28,648 nt of DNA from contig CAZJKJ010000045.1 of the NCBI GenBank assembly GCA_964546435.1, positions 1-28,648 of the forward strand, given 5' to 3'. A model generated the notes under the pieces. It worked only from the letters and a program-made list of their open reading frames with translations, made no database searches and had not been told where the DNA came from. The stretch's first letter is position 1; every line of letters starts with the position of its first letter. Positions 1 to 8,831 of the stretch are shown one piece after another. A program made the translations under genes and the position numbers. This DNA is from CAYNST01 sp964546435 (GTDB taxonomy: Bacteria; Pseudomonadota; Gammaproteobacteria; Pseudomonadales; Cellvibrionaceae).

Positions 1-7
1 TTGCGCC

Positions 8-36
8 TTGCTCTAAATCCCCGGCGTTGCTAGAGT
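8..36 (+). promoter_or_regulatory. Weak candidate sigma-70 promoter upstream of mreB
   Basis: TTGCTC at 8-13 and TAGAGT at 31-36 are separated by 17 bases, a -35/-10-like pair with poor -35 and fair -10 agreement. It would leave an untranslated leader of about 250 bases before mreB. The rest of 37-291 shows no convincing gene or second promoter; TTGACT at 74-79 has no -10 partner at the right distance. This is a pattern match by eye only. Confidence 0.22.
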
Positions 37-291
37 GCGATCCGTTATTTCTCCGTGCGATTTTTATGCGGTATTGACTGGTAACTCCCTGTCGGAAGGC
101 CGACCCTGTGCGGAATTCCGGATGACCGGACAGCGCCTGGCAAAGGCTCTGAACAAATCGCTTTACCCGCCGAATAATCAGGGAATGCCGAATTTCACCG
201 TGTGTCTGTCGCTGACTGTTTTTGCGGCAACGTTGCACAGACAGTTCGCAATCCCTGAACAACTTAAACAAAAAAAGGTTCTGCCGCCGCT

Positions 292-1323
292 ATGTTCAAA
301 CGTTTGCGTGGTATGTTTTCCAATGATCTTTCGATCGATCTCGGCACCGCCAACACGCTGATTTATGTGCGCGATCGCGGCATCGTTCTCAATGAGCCCT
401 CTGTGGTGGCCATCCGCAATCACAACGGCCAGAAATCCGTGGAAGCGGTCGGCATGGCGGCCAAGCGGATGCTGGGCCGAACCCCGGGCAATATTACCGC
501 GATCCGGCCATTAAAGGACGGTGTCATCGCGGACTTTCAGGTAACGGAAAAAATGCTCCAGCATTTTATTCGCAAAGTTCATGAAAACAGCTGGTTCCAA
601 CCGAGTCCGCGGGTGCTGGTGTGCGTGCCCTGCCTGTCGACGGAAGTTGAAAAGCGGGCGATCCGGGAATCGGCGATGGGTGCCGGTGCCCGGGAAGTCC
701 GGCTGATCGAAGAGCCCATGGCAGCGGCAATCGGTGCCGGACTGCGCGTGGATGAGGCGACCGGCTCCATGGTGGTGGACATCGGGGGTGGTACCACAGA
801 GATTGCGGTGATTTCTTTGAACGGCGTCGTGTTATCTGAATCGGTGCGGATTGGCGGGGATCGATTTGATGAAGCTATAGTCAACTATGTAAGGCGCAAG
901 TACGGCGCAGTCATCGGCGACGCTACCGCCGAGCGCATCAAGAAGGAAATTGCGGTGGCTTATGCGGGCAGTGAAGTGCTCGAAATTGATGTTCGCGGGC
1001 GCAATCTCGCCGAGGGTGTGCCGCGCAGTTTTACGCTCAACAGCGACGATGTGCTGGAGGCGTTGCAGGAGCCATTGTCGGGCATTGTGCAGGCCGTCAA
1101 AAGTGCGCTGGAACAGTCTCCGCCGGAACTGGCGTCCGATATCGCCGAAAGCGGCATCGTCCTGACCGGTGGTGGCGCGTTGTTGCGGGATCTGGACCGT
1201 CTGCTGATGGAAGAGACCGGGCTGCCGGTGCTCATTGCCGAAGATCCACTCACCTGTGTGGCCCGCGGCGGTGGCAAGGCGCTGGAGCTGATGGACAGCC
1301 GCACAATTCATTTGCATACCTGA
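292..1323 (+). CDS. mreB: Rod shape-determining protein MreB
   Basis: Bacterial actin homologue that polymerises on the inner face of the cytoplasmic membrane and positions the elongasome for lateral peptidoglycan synthesis. The 343-residue product has the family's usual length (about 345). Its N-terminus, MFKRLRGMFSNDLSIDLGTA, contains the amphipathic membrane-binding helix followed by phosphate-1 motif DLGTANTLIYV. Phosphate-2 motif DIGGGTTEIAVIS lies near residue 163 and the adenosine motif TGGGALLRDLDRLL near residue 292. The ATG at 292 is chosen because it gives this canonical N-terminus; only a weak AAGG lies upstream. It is first in the mreBCD cluster, with mreC starting 19 bases downstream. 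Identity is secure. Confidence 0.98.
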   Translation: MFKRLRGMFSNDLSIDLGTANTLIYVRDRGIVLNEPSVVAIRNHNGQKSVEAVGMAAKRMLGRTPGNITAIRPLKDGVIADFQVTEKMLQHFIRKVHENSWFQPSPRVLVCVPCLSTEVEKRAIRESAMGAGAREVRLIEEPMAAAIGAGLRVDEATGSMVVDIGGGTTEIAVISLNGVVLSESVRIGGDRFDEAIVNYVRRKYGAVIGDATAERIKKEIAVAYAGSEVLEIDVRGRNLAEGVPRSFTLNSDDVLEALQEPLSGIVQAVKSALEQSPPELASDIAESGIVLTGGGALLRDLDRLLMEETGLPVLIAEDPLTCVARGGGKALELMDSRTIHLHT

Positions 1324-1330
1324 TTTCCAG

Positions 1331-1345
1331 AGAGGCAAGGCCATT
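1331..1345 (+). promoter_or_regulatory. Ribosome binding site deciding the mreC ATT start
   Basis: AGAGG at 1331-1335 lies 7 bases before ATT 1343, in a 19-base gap after the mreB stop. No comparable purine tract precedes the next conventional start (GTG 1388). Confidence 0.55.
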
Positions 1346-2203
1346 AAACCGCTGTTCACCAAAGGTCCCTCCAACAGCATACGCCTTGTGGTGCTGGGGG
1401 TCTTTGCGCTTGCGCTGGCGCTGGTGTACAGCAAGAGCTCTTTGCTGGACCCGGTGAAAGAGCGCATCAGCGATGTGACCTTTCCTTTCTACTGGGTGAC
1501 GGAGATTCCCACCGATATTCGCGAATGGTGGGATTACCGCTTCACCTCACGCCAGACCCTGATCCAGGAAAACGAAGGCCTCCGCACCGAACTCCTCGTA
1601 CACAAACGCAAGACCCAGCAGATGGCGTCGCTGTCTGCAGAAAATACCCGCCTGCGTCAACTGCTCAACTCTGCCGACACCATTGAGGACCGGGTGCTGG
1701 TGGCAGAACTGATCGGCGTCTCTCCCAACCCCATGATGCACAAAGTCATGATCAACCGCGGCACCCAGGATGGGGTCTATGAAGGCCAGCCGGTGGTCGA
1801 TGCCTACGGGCTGGTGGGGCAGGTTGTCGAAACCGGACAGAAAACCAGCATGGTATTGCTGATCACCGATTCGAGCCATGCGCTGCCGGTGCAGCTGAAC
1901 CGCAATGGCCTGCGCCTGGTGGCGGAAGGTCAGGGCGATCTGGAACAGCTGCGGCTGCGGCACGTCTCGGGGACCATGGATATCCAGGAAGGGGACCTGC
2001 TGGTCAGCTCCGGGCTGGGACAACGCTTCCCGGCAGGCTACCCGGTGGCGGTGGTGGAAAAAATCGAATTTGATCCGGGCAAGCCCTTCGCCACGGTGCT
2101 GGCCCGACCCATGGCCGAACTGAACCGCCACCGGCACATGTTGCTGGTATTTGATCGCAGCCATCAGCTCAACGCCGCCAAGGCCCGTCAGCAGGAGCCC
2201 TGA
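1343..2203 (+). CDS. mreC: Rod shape-determining protein MreC, probable ATT start
   Basis: Bitopic inner-membrane protein whose periplasmic beta domain activates PBP2/RodA and links MreB to wall synthesis. The product is 286 residues: a short basic cytosolic tail, a membrane segment (about residues 13-31), a coiled coil (about 60-95) and the two-lobed MreC beta domain. No ATG, GTG or TTG lies between the mreB stop and GTG 1388. Starting at GTG 1388 would remove the cytosolic tail and has no ribosome site. ATT at 1343 follows AGAGG (1331-1335) by 7 bases and yields MKPLFTKGPSNSIRLVVLGV, which looks like a full MreC N-terminus. CTG 1352 is another possibility. The stop TGA abuts the mreD start. 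The product is secure; the start is inferred. Confidence 0.93.
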   Translation: MKPLFTKGPSNSIRLVVLGVFALALALVYSKSSLLDPVKERISDVTFPFYWVTEIPTDIREWWDYRFTSRQTLIQENEGLRTELLVHKRKTQQMASLSAENTRLRQLLNSADTIEDRVLVAELIGVSPNPMMHKVMINRGTQDGVYEGQPVVDAYGLVGQVVETGQKTSMVLLITDSSHALPVQLNRNGLRLVAEGQGDLEQLRLRHVSGTMDIQEGDLLVSSGLGQRFPAGYPVAVVEKIEFDPGKPFATVLARPMAELNRHRHMLLVFDRSHQLNAAKARQQEP

Positions 2204-2689
2204 GTGATCCGGGGTGTGTCGCAGGTACTGACCATCGGTGTCAGTTATATGCTCGCCATCCTTGCCGACATTTTTCCGCTGCCAACGGTCCTGGTCTGGT
2301 TCCGGCCTGAGTGGGTGTGTCTGGTCACCATTCACTGGGTCCTGCGCTTTCCCCATCATGTGGGAATGGGCACTGCCTGGATGGCGGGTTTTGCGCTGGA
2401 CATCATTGGTGGCGGCATCTGGGGAGGCAACGCGCTTGCACTGGTGGTGGTGGCCTACATCTGTCAGATGTCCTACCAGCGGCTGCGCAGCTACTCGCTC
2501 TACCAGCAATCCCTGTGGGTCTTTGTCCTCGTGGGGGTCTATCAGCTGTTTTGCAACTGGATTCAGGCGCTTAACGGTTATAGTGCACCGGTGCACTACA
2601 TGCTCATTGCGACCACGGTGAGTGCCCTGTGCTGGCCGCTTCTGAGCTTGATCATGGGTTGGTGGCGTCATCAGGCGGTCGATCCCTAA
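2204..2689 (+). CDS. mreD: Rod shape-determining protein MreD
   Basis: Small polytopic inner-membrane partner of MreC in the elongation machinery. The 161-residue product matches the usual length (about 160) and is almost entirely hydrophobic, with five or so membrane segments. LADIFPLP near residues 21-28 and the glycine-rich stretch GFALDIIGGGIWGGNAL near residues 62-78 are typical of MreD. The GTG start at 2204 directly abuts the mreC stop (2201-2203), and CAGGAG inside the end of mreC supplies the ribosome site, so translation is probably coupled. maf follows after 13 bases. Confidence 0.95.
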   Translation: MIRGVSQVLTIGVSYMLAILADIFPLPTVLVWFRPEWVCLVTIHWVLRFPHHVGMGTAWMAGFALDIIGGGIWGGNALALVVVAYICQMSYQRLRSYSLYQQSLWVFVLVGVYQLFCNWIQALNGYSAPVHYMLIATTVSALCWPLLSLIMGWWRHQAVDP

Positions 2690-2702
2690 AAAAGGAATAA
2701 TT

Positions 2703-3299
2703 GTGTCCTCCCAGCCCGATCTGATACTGGCCTCCCAATCACCCCGACGTCAGGAACTGCTGCGGCAGATCGGGGTACGCTTTGCCGTCAATCCGTCCTC
2801 CATTCCGGAAATTCCCCACTCGCATGAGTCGCCCCGTGACTACGTCACCCGCCTGGCGACGGCCAAGGCGCAGGCTGTCAGAGCCGGTACCGACTTGCCG
2901 GTGCTGGGTGCCGATACGGTGGTGGTGCATCAGGACCAGATCCTGGAGAAACCCCGCGGGCAGGAAGAGGGTATTGCCATGCTCTTGAAACTTGGCGGCG
3001 CCGTGCATCAGGTGGTGACGGCGGTGGCTTTGATTTCGCCCCGCGGCGCCTCCTGCATTGTCTGCACAACTGACGTCGGCTTTCGCGCCATCACGCCCGT
3101 CGAAGCGGCCAGGTACTGGCAGACCGGTGAACCGGCGGACAAGGCCGGCGGTTACGCCATCCAGGGGCTCGGGGCGGTGTTCGTCAATCACCTTGCCGGC
3201 AGCTACAGCAACGTGGTGGGCTTGCCGTTGACCGAGACCGCGCAGTTGCTGCAAAAAGCTGGCATTTCCATCTGGAACGGGGATTTCGCGCGTGAGTGA
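2703..3299 (+). CDS. maf: Maf-family nucleoside triphosphate pyrophosphatase (YhdE type)
   Basis: Cytosolic house-cleaning enzyme that hydrolyses dTTP, UTP and modified pyrimidine triphosphates to monophosphates; family members have also been linked to septum formation. The 198-residue product opens with the substrate-binding LILASQSPRRQELL motif, has GADTVV with probable catalytic Asp71, and carries DKAGGYAIQG near residues 150-159. The GTG start at 2703 follows AAAAAAGGAA with good spacing. Its place between mreD and rng is that of the E. coli YhdE orthologue rather than its YceF paralogue. The 3' end overlaps rng by 8 bases. Confidence 0.95.
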   Translation: MSSQPDLILASQSPRRQELLRQIGVRFAVNPSSIPEIPHSHESPRDYVTRLATAKAQAVRAGTDLPVLGADTVVVHQDQILEKPRGQEEGIAMLLKLGGAVHQVVTAVALISPRGASCIVCTTDVGFRAITPVEAARYWQTGEPADKAGGYAIQGLGAVFVNHLAGSYSNVVGLPLTETAQLLQKAGISIWNGDFARE

Positions 3300-4770
3300 C
3301 GAAATTCTGGTCAACGTAGGCCCCACTGAAACCCGCGCCGCACTGATTGAAAATGGGGTGGTCCAGGAAATTTATATCGAACGTGTGCAGCGCAAGGGCT
3401 ACGTCGGCAATATCTTTCTGGGAAAAGTCGTCCGGGTATTGCCCGGCATGCAGGCGGCATTTGTCGACATCGGTCAGGAACGGGCGGGCTTTATCCATGC
3501 GGCAGATATCGCACCGCTGGACAAGAACGGCATGGAAGACCGCTCGGCTGAGGTCGGCGACATCCGGCAGCTGGTCCATGAAGGCAAATCGCTGCTGGTG
3601 CAGGTTACCAAGGATCCAATCGGCTCCAAGGGTGCCCGTTTGACCACGCATCTGTCGGTTTCGGCGCGGTATCTCGTCTACATGCCCCAGACCCGGCACA
3701 TCGGCATATCCAACCGGATTGAACAGGAATCCGAGCGCGAGCGGCTGCGGCTGGCAGTGGAAACGCTCTCCGCCGAGTATGCCGACCGCTACCAAGGCGG
3801 TTTCATTGTGCGCACCGTGGCCGAAGGGGTGTCGGAGGACGATCTGCGGGCGGATATCCCGTTTGTCTACAAACTCTGGCACGATCTGGCGGACACGATC
3901 AAGGCGGCCCGGGCGCCGGCGCTCATCTACGAAGATCTGCCGCTGTTCATGCGAACCGTGCGCGACTTGATCCGGCCGAACATCGAAAAGGTGCGCATCG
4001 ATTCCCGCGAGGCGTTTCAGCGGCTCGACCAGTTCGCCAGACATTACGCCCCCGAACTGGGTGGGCGTATCGAGCATTACCCCGGCGAGCGGCCCCTGTT
4101 CGATCTCTACGGCGTCGAGGAAGAGCTGAGCAAGGCTCTGGAAAGCAAGGTGTTGCTGAAGTCCGGCGGCTACCTGGTGATCGAACAGACCGAAGCCATG
4201 TGCACGGTGGACGTCAATACCGGTGCCTTTGTCGGCCATCGCAACCTCGAAGAGACGATTTTCAAGACCAACCTGGAAGCGGCCGTAGCCATCGCCCGGC
4301 AGTTACGCCTGCGCAATCTCGGCGGCATCATCATTATTGATTTCATTGACATGAGTGATGTCGAGCATCAGCGCCAGGTTCTGCGGACCCTGGAGAAAAT
4401 GCTGGAGAAGGATCGGGCCAAAACCATGATCGATGGCGTTTCCGGGCTGGGACTGGTGGAAATGACTCGCAAACGTACGCGGGAATCCCTGGGCCAGATC
4501 CTCTGTGAACCGTGCCCGGTCTGTTACGGTCGCGGCAAGCTCAAGTCGGCGGAAACTGTCTGTTATGAAATCTTCCGGGAAATCCTGCGCGAAGCCCGCA
4601 CCTATGATGCGTCCACATTTCTGGTACTCGCCTCCCAGGTCGTCATCGACCGTCTTCTGGACGAAGAATCGGCCAATGTCGCGGATCTTGAAGTTTTTAT
4701 CGGTCGTACCATTCAGTTCCAGGTGGAGACAATCTACAACCAGGAGCAGTACGACATTATTTTGGTGTAA
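3292..4770 (+). CDS. rng: Ribonuclease G
   Basis: Single-strand endoribonuclease of the RNase E/G family that matures the 5' end of 16S rRNA and degrades some mRNAs. At 492 residues it matches RNase G (about 489) and lacks the long C-terminal scaffold of RNase E. It shows an N-terminal S1 domain (about residues 35-120), catalytic metal ligands Asp307 (TVDVNTG) and Asp350 (IIIDFIDM) 43 residues apart as in the family, and a zinc-link cysteine cluster CEPCPVC at 405-411. GTG 3292 gives the typical MSDEILVN start and overlaps the maf stop, which suggests translational coupling. Confidence 0.97.
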   Translation: MSDEILVNVGPTETRAALIENGVVQEIYIERVQRKGYVGNIFLGKVVRVLPGMQAAFVDIGQERAGFIHAADIAPLDKNGMEDRSAEVGDIRQLVHEGKSLLVQVTKDPIGSKGARLTTHLSVSARYLVYMPQTRHIGISNRIEQESERERLRLAVETLSAEYADRYQGGFIVRTVAEGVSEDDLRADIPFVYKLWHDLADTIKAARAPALIYEDLPLFMRTVRDLIRPNIEKVRIDSREAFQRLDQFARHYAPELGGRIEHYPGERPLFDLYGVEEELSKALESKVLLKSGGYLVIEQTEAMCTVDVNTGAFVGHRNLEETIFKTNLEAAVAIARQLRLRNLGGIIIIDFIDMSDVEHQRQVLRTLEKMLEKDRAKTMIDGVSGLGLVEMTRKRTRESLGQILCEPCPVCYGRGKLKSAETVCYEIFREILREARTYDASTFLVLASQVVIDRLLDEESANVADLEVFIGRTIQFQVETIYNQEQYDIILV

Positions 4771-4806
4771 CCTTGCCTGTGCTGTCATAACCGTCAACAG
4801 ACCCTG

Positions 4807-7800
4807 ATGCCCCGATCACTCCGTCGATACATGCGCTACTTCGTGCGCACATTCTGGGCTACGGTCCTGCTCACCGTGATCTCGGTCGCCGTATGCGTGC
4901 AGATCGGCCGCATGATCTTCCCCTACCTCAACGATTACCGTGGCGAAATTGCCCAGCAGCTGGGAGACCGGCTGGGCGTCGCCGTCACTATCGATGCGAT
5001 CGAATCCAGATGGCAGGGATTGCGCCCGCGGATCATCCTGCTGGGACTGGGGCTGGCCAACCGGGATTCCCAGGCCATCATTTTCGTCAGCCGGGTCGAA
5101 GTGGAGGTCAGTCTGCTGGCAGCATTTGGCGATTGGCAGGACAGCATTCGTACGCTTAAATTCGATGGTCTGCGATCGTCTTTTACTCAAGAAGCTGACG
5201 GCAAGTGGCGCATCAATGGCCTGCCCAAAACCACCGCCGCCAAAGGCAATCTGATCATCGACGACCCGCTGGATATTTTCCTGTTCGGCAGGCGAGTAGA
5301 GCTGCTCGGGACCGAACTGTCTGTAGAGTTTCGCAACGGGCTGCAGACCGACATCAACATTCCCCGCATCATGCTGGAAAACGACAACCAGTTTCACCGG
5401 CTGGTTGCCTCGTTCACGGTGGACAATCACCAGGCCCTGCGACTGGTTCTCGAAGGCTCCGGGGACCCCCGGGAAGAGAAAACCTTCCAGTCCTCCGGCT
5501 ATCTGCAGCTGAGCAACTTTCCCACCGAAAAAGTGCTGGAAGCCCTCAGCGGCGTGCCGCTGGTTGACCGGCTGACCCGGGAGACCCGGCCCGGGGAAGC
5601 GGACTGGCCGGATCAGGGGCGGCTGAGCATGCAGTTGTGGTTTGCCGGCACCTTGCAGAAAGGGATGACGTTCACCGGGCATGCCACTCATGACGGGGTG
5701 CCCATCGTACCGCCTGACGGAGCGCAATGGCCGCAGCGGGTGTCGAGCCGGTTCACCGGCCAGTGGCAACGGGACAAAGACTGGCAGCTGGGACTACAGA
5801 AGCTGTCCGTGCAATGGCCGGAGGCTGCCTTGCCACCGTTGAGTGCCACCCTTCGCGGCGGACCGGACACCGTCACCGAGTTGCGTCTGCCAACCCTGGA
5901 TATCGCCGAAATTTTCACGCTGCTCAACAACAATGGCTGGTTGCAGCACGACGCGCTGGAGCCGCTGCGCGAACTGCAGCCCAGAGGGACGCTGCGCAAT
6001 GCCGTGGTGAACTTTGTGAAGCCGGAAGCCGGTTATCTGCATTTACGGGCAGAAGTGGCGGACGCAGCGGTGAGCGCCTGGTCCGGCGTGCCCGCGGTCA
6101 GCGGCGCCCAGGGGTTTGTGGAAGCCACGGCGTTCTCGGGGCAATTCGACCTGAGTGTGCGGGAGGGCATAGCGCTGGATTTTCCGAAACTCTACGAACA
6201 TCCCCTGGCATTCGACTCGGCCTCCGGCAGCGTTCGCTGGGACGTGGATCTGGAGCGGCAGTGGGTGGGGGTCAGTTCCGGCCCGCTGCAGGTAGCCAGC
6301 CCTCAAGCGCAGGCCCAGGGCGCATTTCGTCTGAGTCTGCCGTTCAAGCCCGAGCTCAACAACGAGCCGGAAATGACCTTGATGCTGGGCATCGCGCAGG
6401 CCGACGCGCTGCTTTATCGCCAGTACATGCCCAATGTGGTGCCGGCAGAGGTGGAGAAATGGCTGAACGGCGCCGTGCACGCCGGCCGGGTCAAGGATCT
6501 GGGATTTATCTATCACGGAACCCTGATGAAAGGATCGAAGGCGCCCCGCACGGTCCAGCTGCGCTCGGGTCTGGCGGAGGCACAAGTCCGGTTCGATCGC
6601 GACTGGCCGGTGCTGGCGCTCGAAAAGGGTTCGCTGTTGCTGGATGGCGAGGAGCTGCACATACGCCAGGTGCAGGGCAAGCTGCACAATCTCGTGCTCG
6701 GCAATCTGCAGGTGGTCATGCCGGCCGTCAACGCGCCCCAGCAGCGCCATTTGTCGATCCGGGGCAATGTCTCCGGCAACAGTCATGACGCCCGAGCCCT
6801 GCTGCTGGACAGCCCGCTAAAGCAGATTCTCGGCGACGAGCTGCTGAGCTGGCAGTTGAACGGCGCTATTTCCGCCTCGGTGCAGGTGCGCGTGCCGCTG
6901 GTGGAAGGGGGCGAGCAGGAACAGCAGTTTGCGTTGTATCTGCGCAAAAATTCTCTTTCGATGCCGTCACTGGACCTGGATTTCGAGGATATCAGCGGCG
7001 AACTGACCTATTCCAGCAAGGCCGGCGTCCACAGTGGCGGCCTGGACGCAAAGCTGTGGGGCGAACCGCTGAAGGTCTCCATGTCTTCACGGAAACTCGC
7101 GGATCAGCCCCAGGGCCACCTGGCGCAAATTGATTTTCGTGGCCGGCTGGACATCGACGATTTGCAGCAGTGGCTGAAACGTCCGGAACTGGTGTTCACC
7201 GAAGGCAGTAGCGATCTGAGCGGTCGGATCACGGTGCCCGTAGGCTTCTCCCGTCCGCTGGTGTTTGAAGCCGCAACCGACCTGCGCGGCGTGGGTGTCG
7301 CGTTGCCGGCTCCGTACTACAAGGCCCGGGATGAAAAACTGGAAACGGTCGTGCGGGTGGTGGTGGAACCGCAGACGGAAGCCAGGGGTTCCCAGAGTGA
7401 CTACCGCATAACCATTGGAGACATTGCCGAGGTCCGGATGCATCGCGCGGACAATCAGATTGAGGGCATCGAACTGGCGCTGAATGCGCCCGCGGAACGA
7501 CCCGCGCCGGGGATGATGCGGGTGCAGGGCGAAGTGGACAGCGCCAGTCTGAGCGAGTGGCTTACCGCTCTCGATATCTATACCTCGGCGAGGGAGAACC
7601 GGGAGCAGTCGCGTGCAGGAGAAGACACGCAAAGGGAACTGCCTTTGCGCGTCGAACTGTCGGTGAAATCGCTGCTGGCGGGTGGGATGGCGCTGGCGAA
7701 CCTGTCGGTGGTGGGCCGTCAGCTCGAGACCGGCTGGCATTTTGATCTGAGCAACGACAATCTCGCCGGAAAGATCGCGCTGGCAACGGCGGATCGGCCG

Positions 7801-8772
7801 ATGGCCATTGCCCTCGATTATCTGCGTCTGCCCGCGGCGGCGCCGGACCCGGATGAACAAGTGGCACCGGAACCGGCAGATCTGCCGGTCAGTGCCCTGG
7901 CGGGAATCGATATCCAGGACCTTCCGGCCGTGGATTTCCGCACGGCCGAATTCAGCGTCGGCGGTGCCAGTTACGGGCAGTGGGACTTCAAACTGAGGCC
8001 GGTCAGTGGGGGTGTGGCGGCCTATGACCTGACCGGGCAAGTAAGAGGTTTGACCATCGGCGGGCGCGGTGAGCGCACGGCGGAGCTGCTGTGGCTCAAA
8101 TCCGTCAACGCCGAGAATAGCTATTTTTCCGGTTCCGTCAGCGCCGCCGATCTGGGACAAGTACTGGCGGACTGGGGGCAGGATAAGGCGATTACCAGCG
8201 ATCGCGCCGAGGTGGAACTCGAAGTTCAATGGCGGGGAGCACCGGACCAGCTCAAATTGGCGAACCTGATAGGGATGGTCAATCTGGATATCGAGCGGGG
8301 TCGCTTTATCCGGGGTGCTTCGGTAGGGGAAAACCCACTGCTCAAGCTGATCGGTCTGCTGAATTTCGACACCATTGCCCGGCGGTTGCGCCTGGACTTT
8401 TCCGACTTGAAAACCGAGGGCATGGGTTACGAGTCCATCGAGGGGCAACTGCTGTTCAAAGAGGGCATGATCACCACGGCGAATCCCATACAGGTGGAAT
8501 CGCCGTCCGCGAACATGCAGTTCGCCGGCGACATCAATATCCTGGATCAGAATCTAAATGCGCAACTGGTGGCGACCTTGCCGGTGGCGGGCAATCTGAC
8601 GGTGGCGGCCGCGCTTGCCGGGGGCGTCCCGATTGCGGTGGGGGTATATGTGGCCGGCAAGCTGTTCAAAAATCAGGTGGACAAGGTTTCCAGCATCCGT
8701 TACCGGATCAGGGGGGACTGGAATAACCCCGACGCAAAAATTGAAAAGGTATTTGAGAACAAGACGGATTAA
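4807..8772 (+). CDS. yhdP: YhdP family AsmA-like envelope protein
   Basis: Very large inner-membrane-anchored periplasmic protein of the AsmA-like/TamB superfamily. In E. coli YhdP acts with TamB and YdbH in moving phospholipids to the outer membrane. The product is 1321 residues (E. coli 1266): one N-terminal membrane segment (about residues 12-32), then a long beta-rich periplasmic region with DUF3971 features, ending in an AsmA-type C-terminal domain (roughly residues 1130-1300). There are no catalytic motifs, as expected for a lipid-transfer groove protein. The ATG at 4807 lies 36 bases after rng and has only a weak ribosome site. Position after rng and before nit is conserved in gammaproteobacteria. 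Confidence 0.93.
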   Translation: MPRSLRRYMRYFVRTFWATVLLTVISVAVCVQIGRMIFPYLNDYRGEIAQQLGDRLGVAVTIDAIESRWQGLRPRIILLGLGLANRDSQAIIFVSRVEVEVSLLAAFGDWQDSIRTLKFDGLRSSFTQEADGKWRINGLPKTTAAKGNLIIDDPLDIFLFGRRVELLGTELSVEFRNGLQTDINIPRIMLENDNQFHRLVASFTVDNHQALRLVLEGSGDPREEKTFQSSGYLQLSNFPTEKVLEALSGVPLVDRLTRETRPGEADWPDQGRLSMQLWFAGTLQKGMTFTGHATHDGVPIVPPDGAQWPQRVSSRFTGQWQRDKDWQLGLQKLSVQWPEAALPPLSATLRGGPDTVTELRLPTLDIAEIFTLLNNNGWLQHDALEPLRELQPRGTLRNAVVNFVKPEAGYLHLRAEVADAAVSAWSGVPAVSGAQGFVEATAFSGQFDLSVREGIALDFPKLYEHPLAFDSASGSVRWDVDLERQWVGVSSGPLQVASPQAQAQGAFRLSLPFKPELNNEPEMTLMLGIAQADALLYRQYMPNVVPAEVEKWLNGAVHAGRVKDLGFIYHGTLMKGSKAPRTVQLRSGLAEAQVRFDRDWPVLALEKGSLLLDGEELHIRQVQGKLHNLVLGNLQVVMPAVNAPQQRHLSIRGNVSGNSHDARALLLDSPLKQILGDELLSWQLNGAISASVQVRVPLVEGGEQEQQFALYLRKNSLSMPSLDLDFEDISGELTYSSKAGVHSGGLDAKLWGEPLKVSMSSRKLADQPQGHLAQIDFRGRLDIDDLQQWLKRPELVFTEGSSDLSGRITVPVGFSRPLVFEAATDLRGVGVALPAPYYKARDEKLETVVRVVVEPQTEARGSQSDYRITIGDIAEVRMHRADNQIEGIELALNAPAERPAPGMMRVQGEVDSASLSEWLTALDIYTSARENREQSRAGEDTQRELPLRVELSVKSLLAGGMALANLSVVGRQLETGWHFDLSNDNLAGKIALATADRPMAIALDYLRLPAAAPDPDEQVAPEPADLPVSALAGIDIQDLPAVDFRTAEFSVGGASYGQWDFKLRPVSGGVAAYDLTGQVRGLTIGGRGERTAELLWLKSVNAENSYFSGSVSAADLGQVLADWGQDKAITSDRAEVELEVQWRGAPDQLKLANLIGMVNLDIERGRFIRGASVGENPLLKLIGLLNFDTIARRLRLDFSDLKTEGMGYESIEGQLLFKEGMITTANPIQVESPSANMQFAGDINILDQNLNAQLVATLPVAGNLTVAAALAGGVPIAVGVYVAGKLFKNQVDKVSSIRYRIRGDWNNPDAKIEKVFENKTD

Positions 8773-8788
8773 TCCGGTCTGTCCCGGC

Positions 8789-8807
8789 TTCCGAACGCTG
8801 TTCGGGA
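8789..8807 (+). other. Hairpin between yhdP and nit
   Basis: CCGAAC (8791-8796) pairs with GTTCGG (8800-8805) around a GCT loop, extended by a T-A and a T-G pair. No U-run follows, so an intrinsic terminator is unlikely; it may affect mRNA stability or relative expression of the last gene. Confidence 0.35.
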
Positions 8808-8831
8808 GAAACATTACTGAATGGAGGTTTT

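Noticed and set aside
1388..1390. GTG 1388 as mreC start
   Set aside because: No ribosome site, and it removes the conserved-looking cytosolic tail encoded just upstream.
1547..2671. 374-codon minus-strand frame
   Set aside because: Antisense to mreC and mreD, His/Gln-rich product, no motif.
7087..8448. 453-codon open frame on the minus strand
   Set aside because: Antisense to yhdP with no recognisable domain or ribosome site; a composition artefact.
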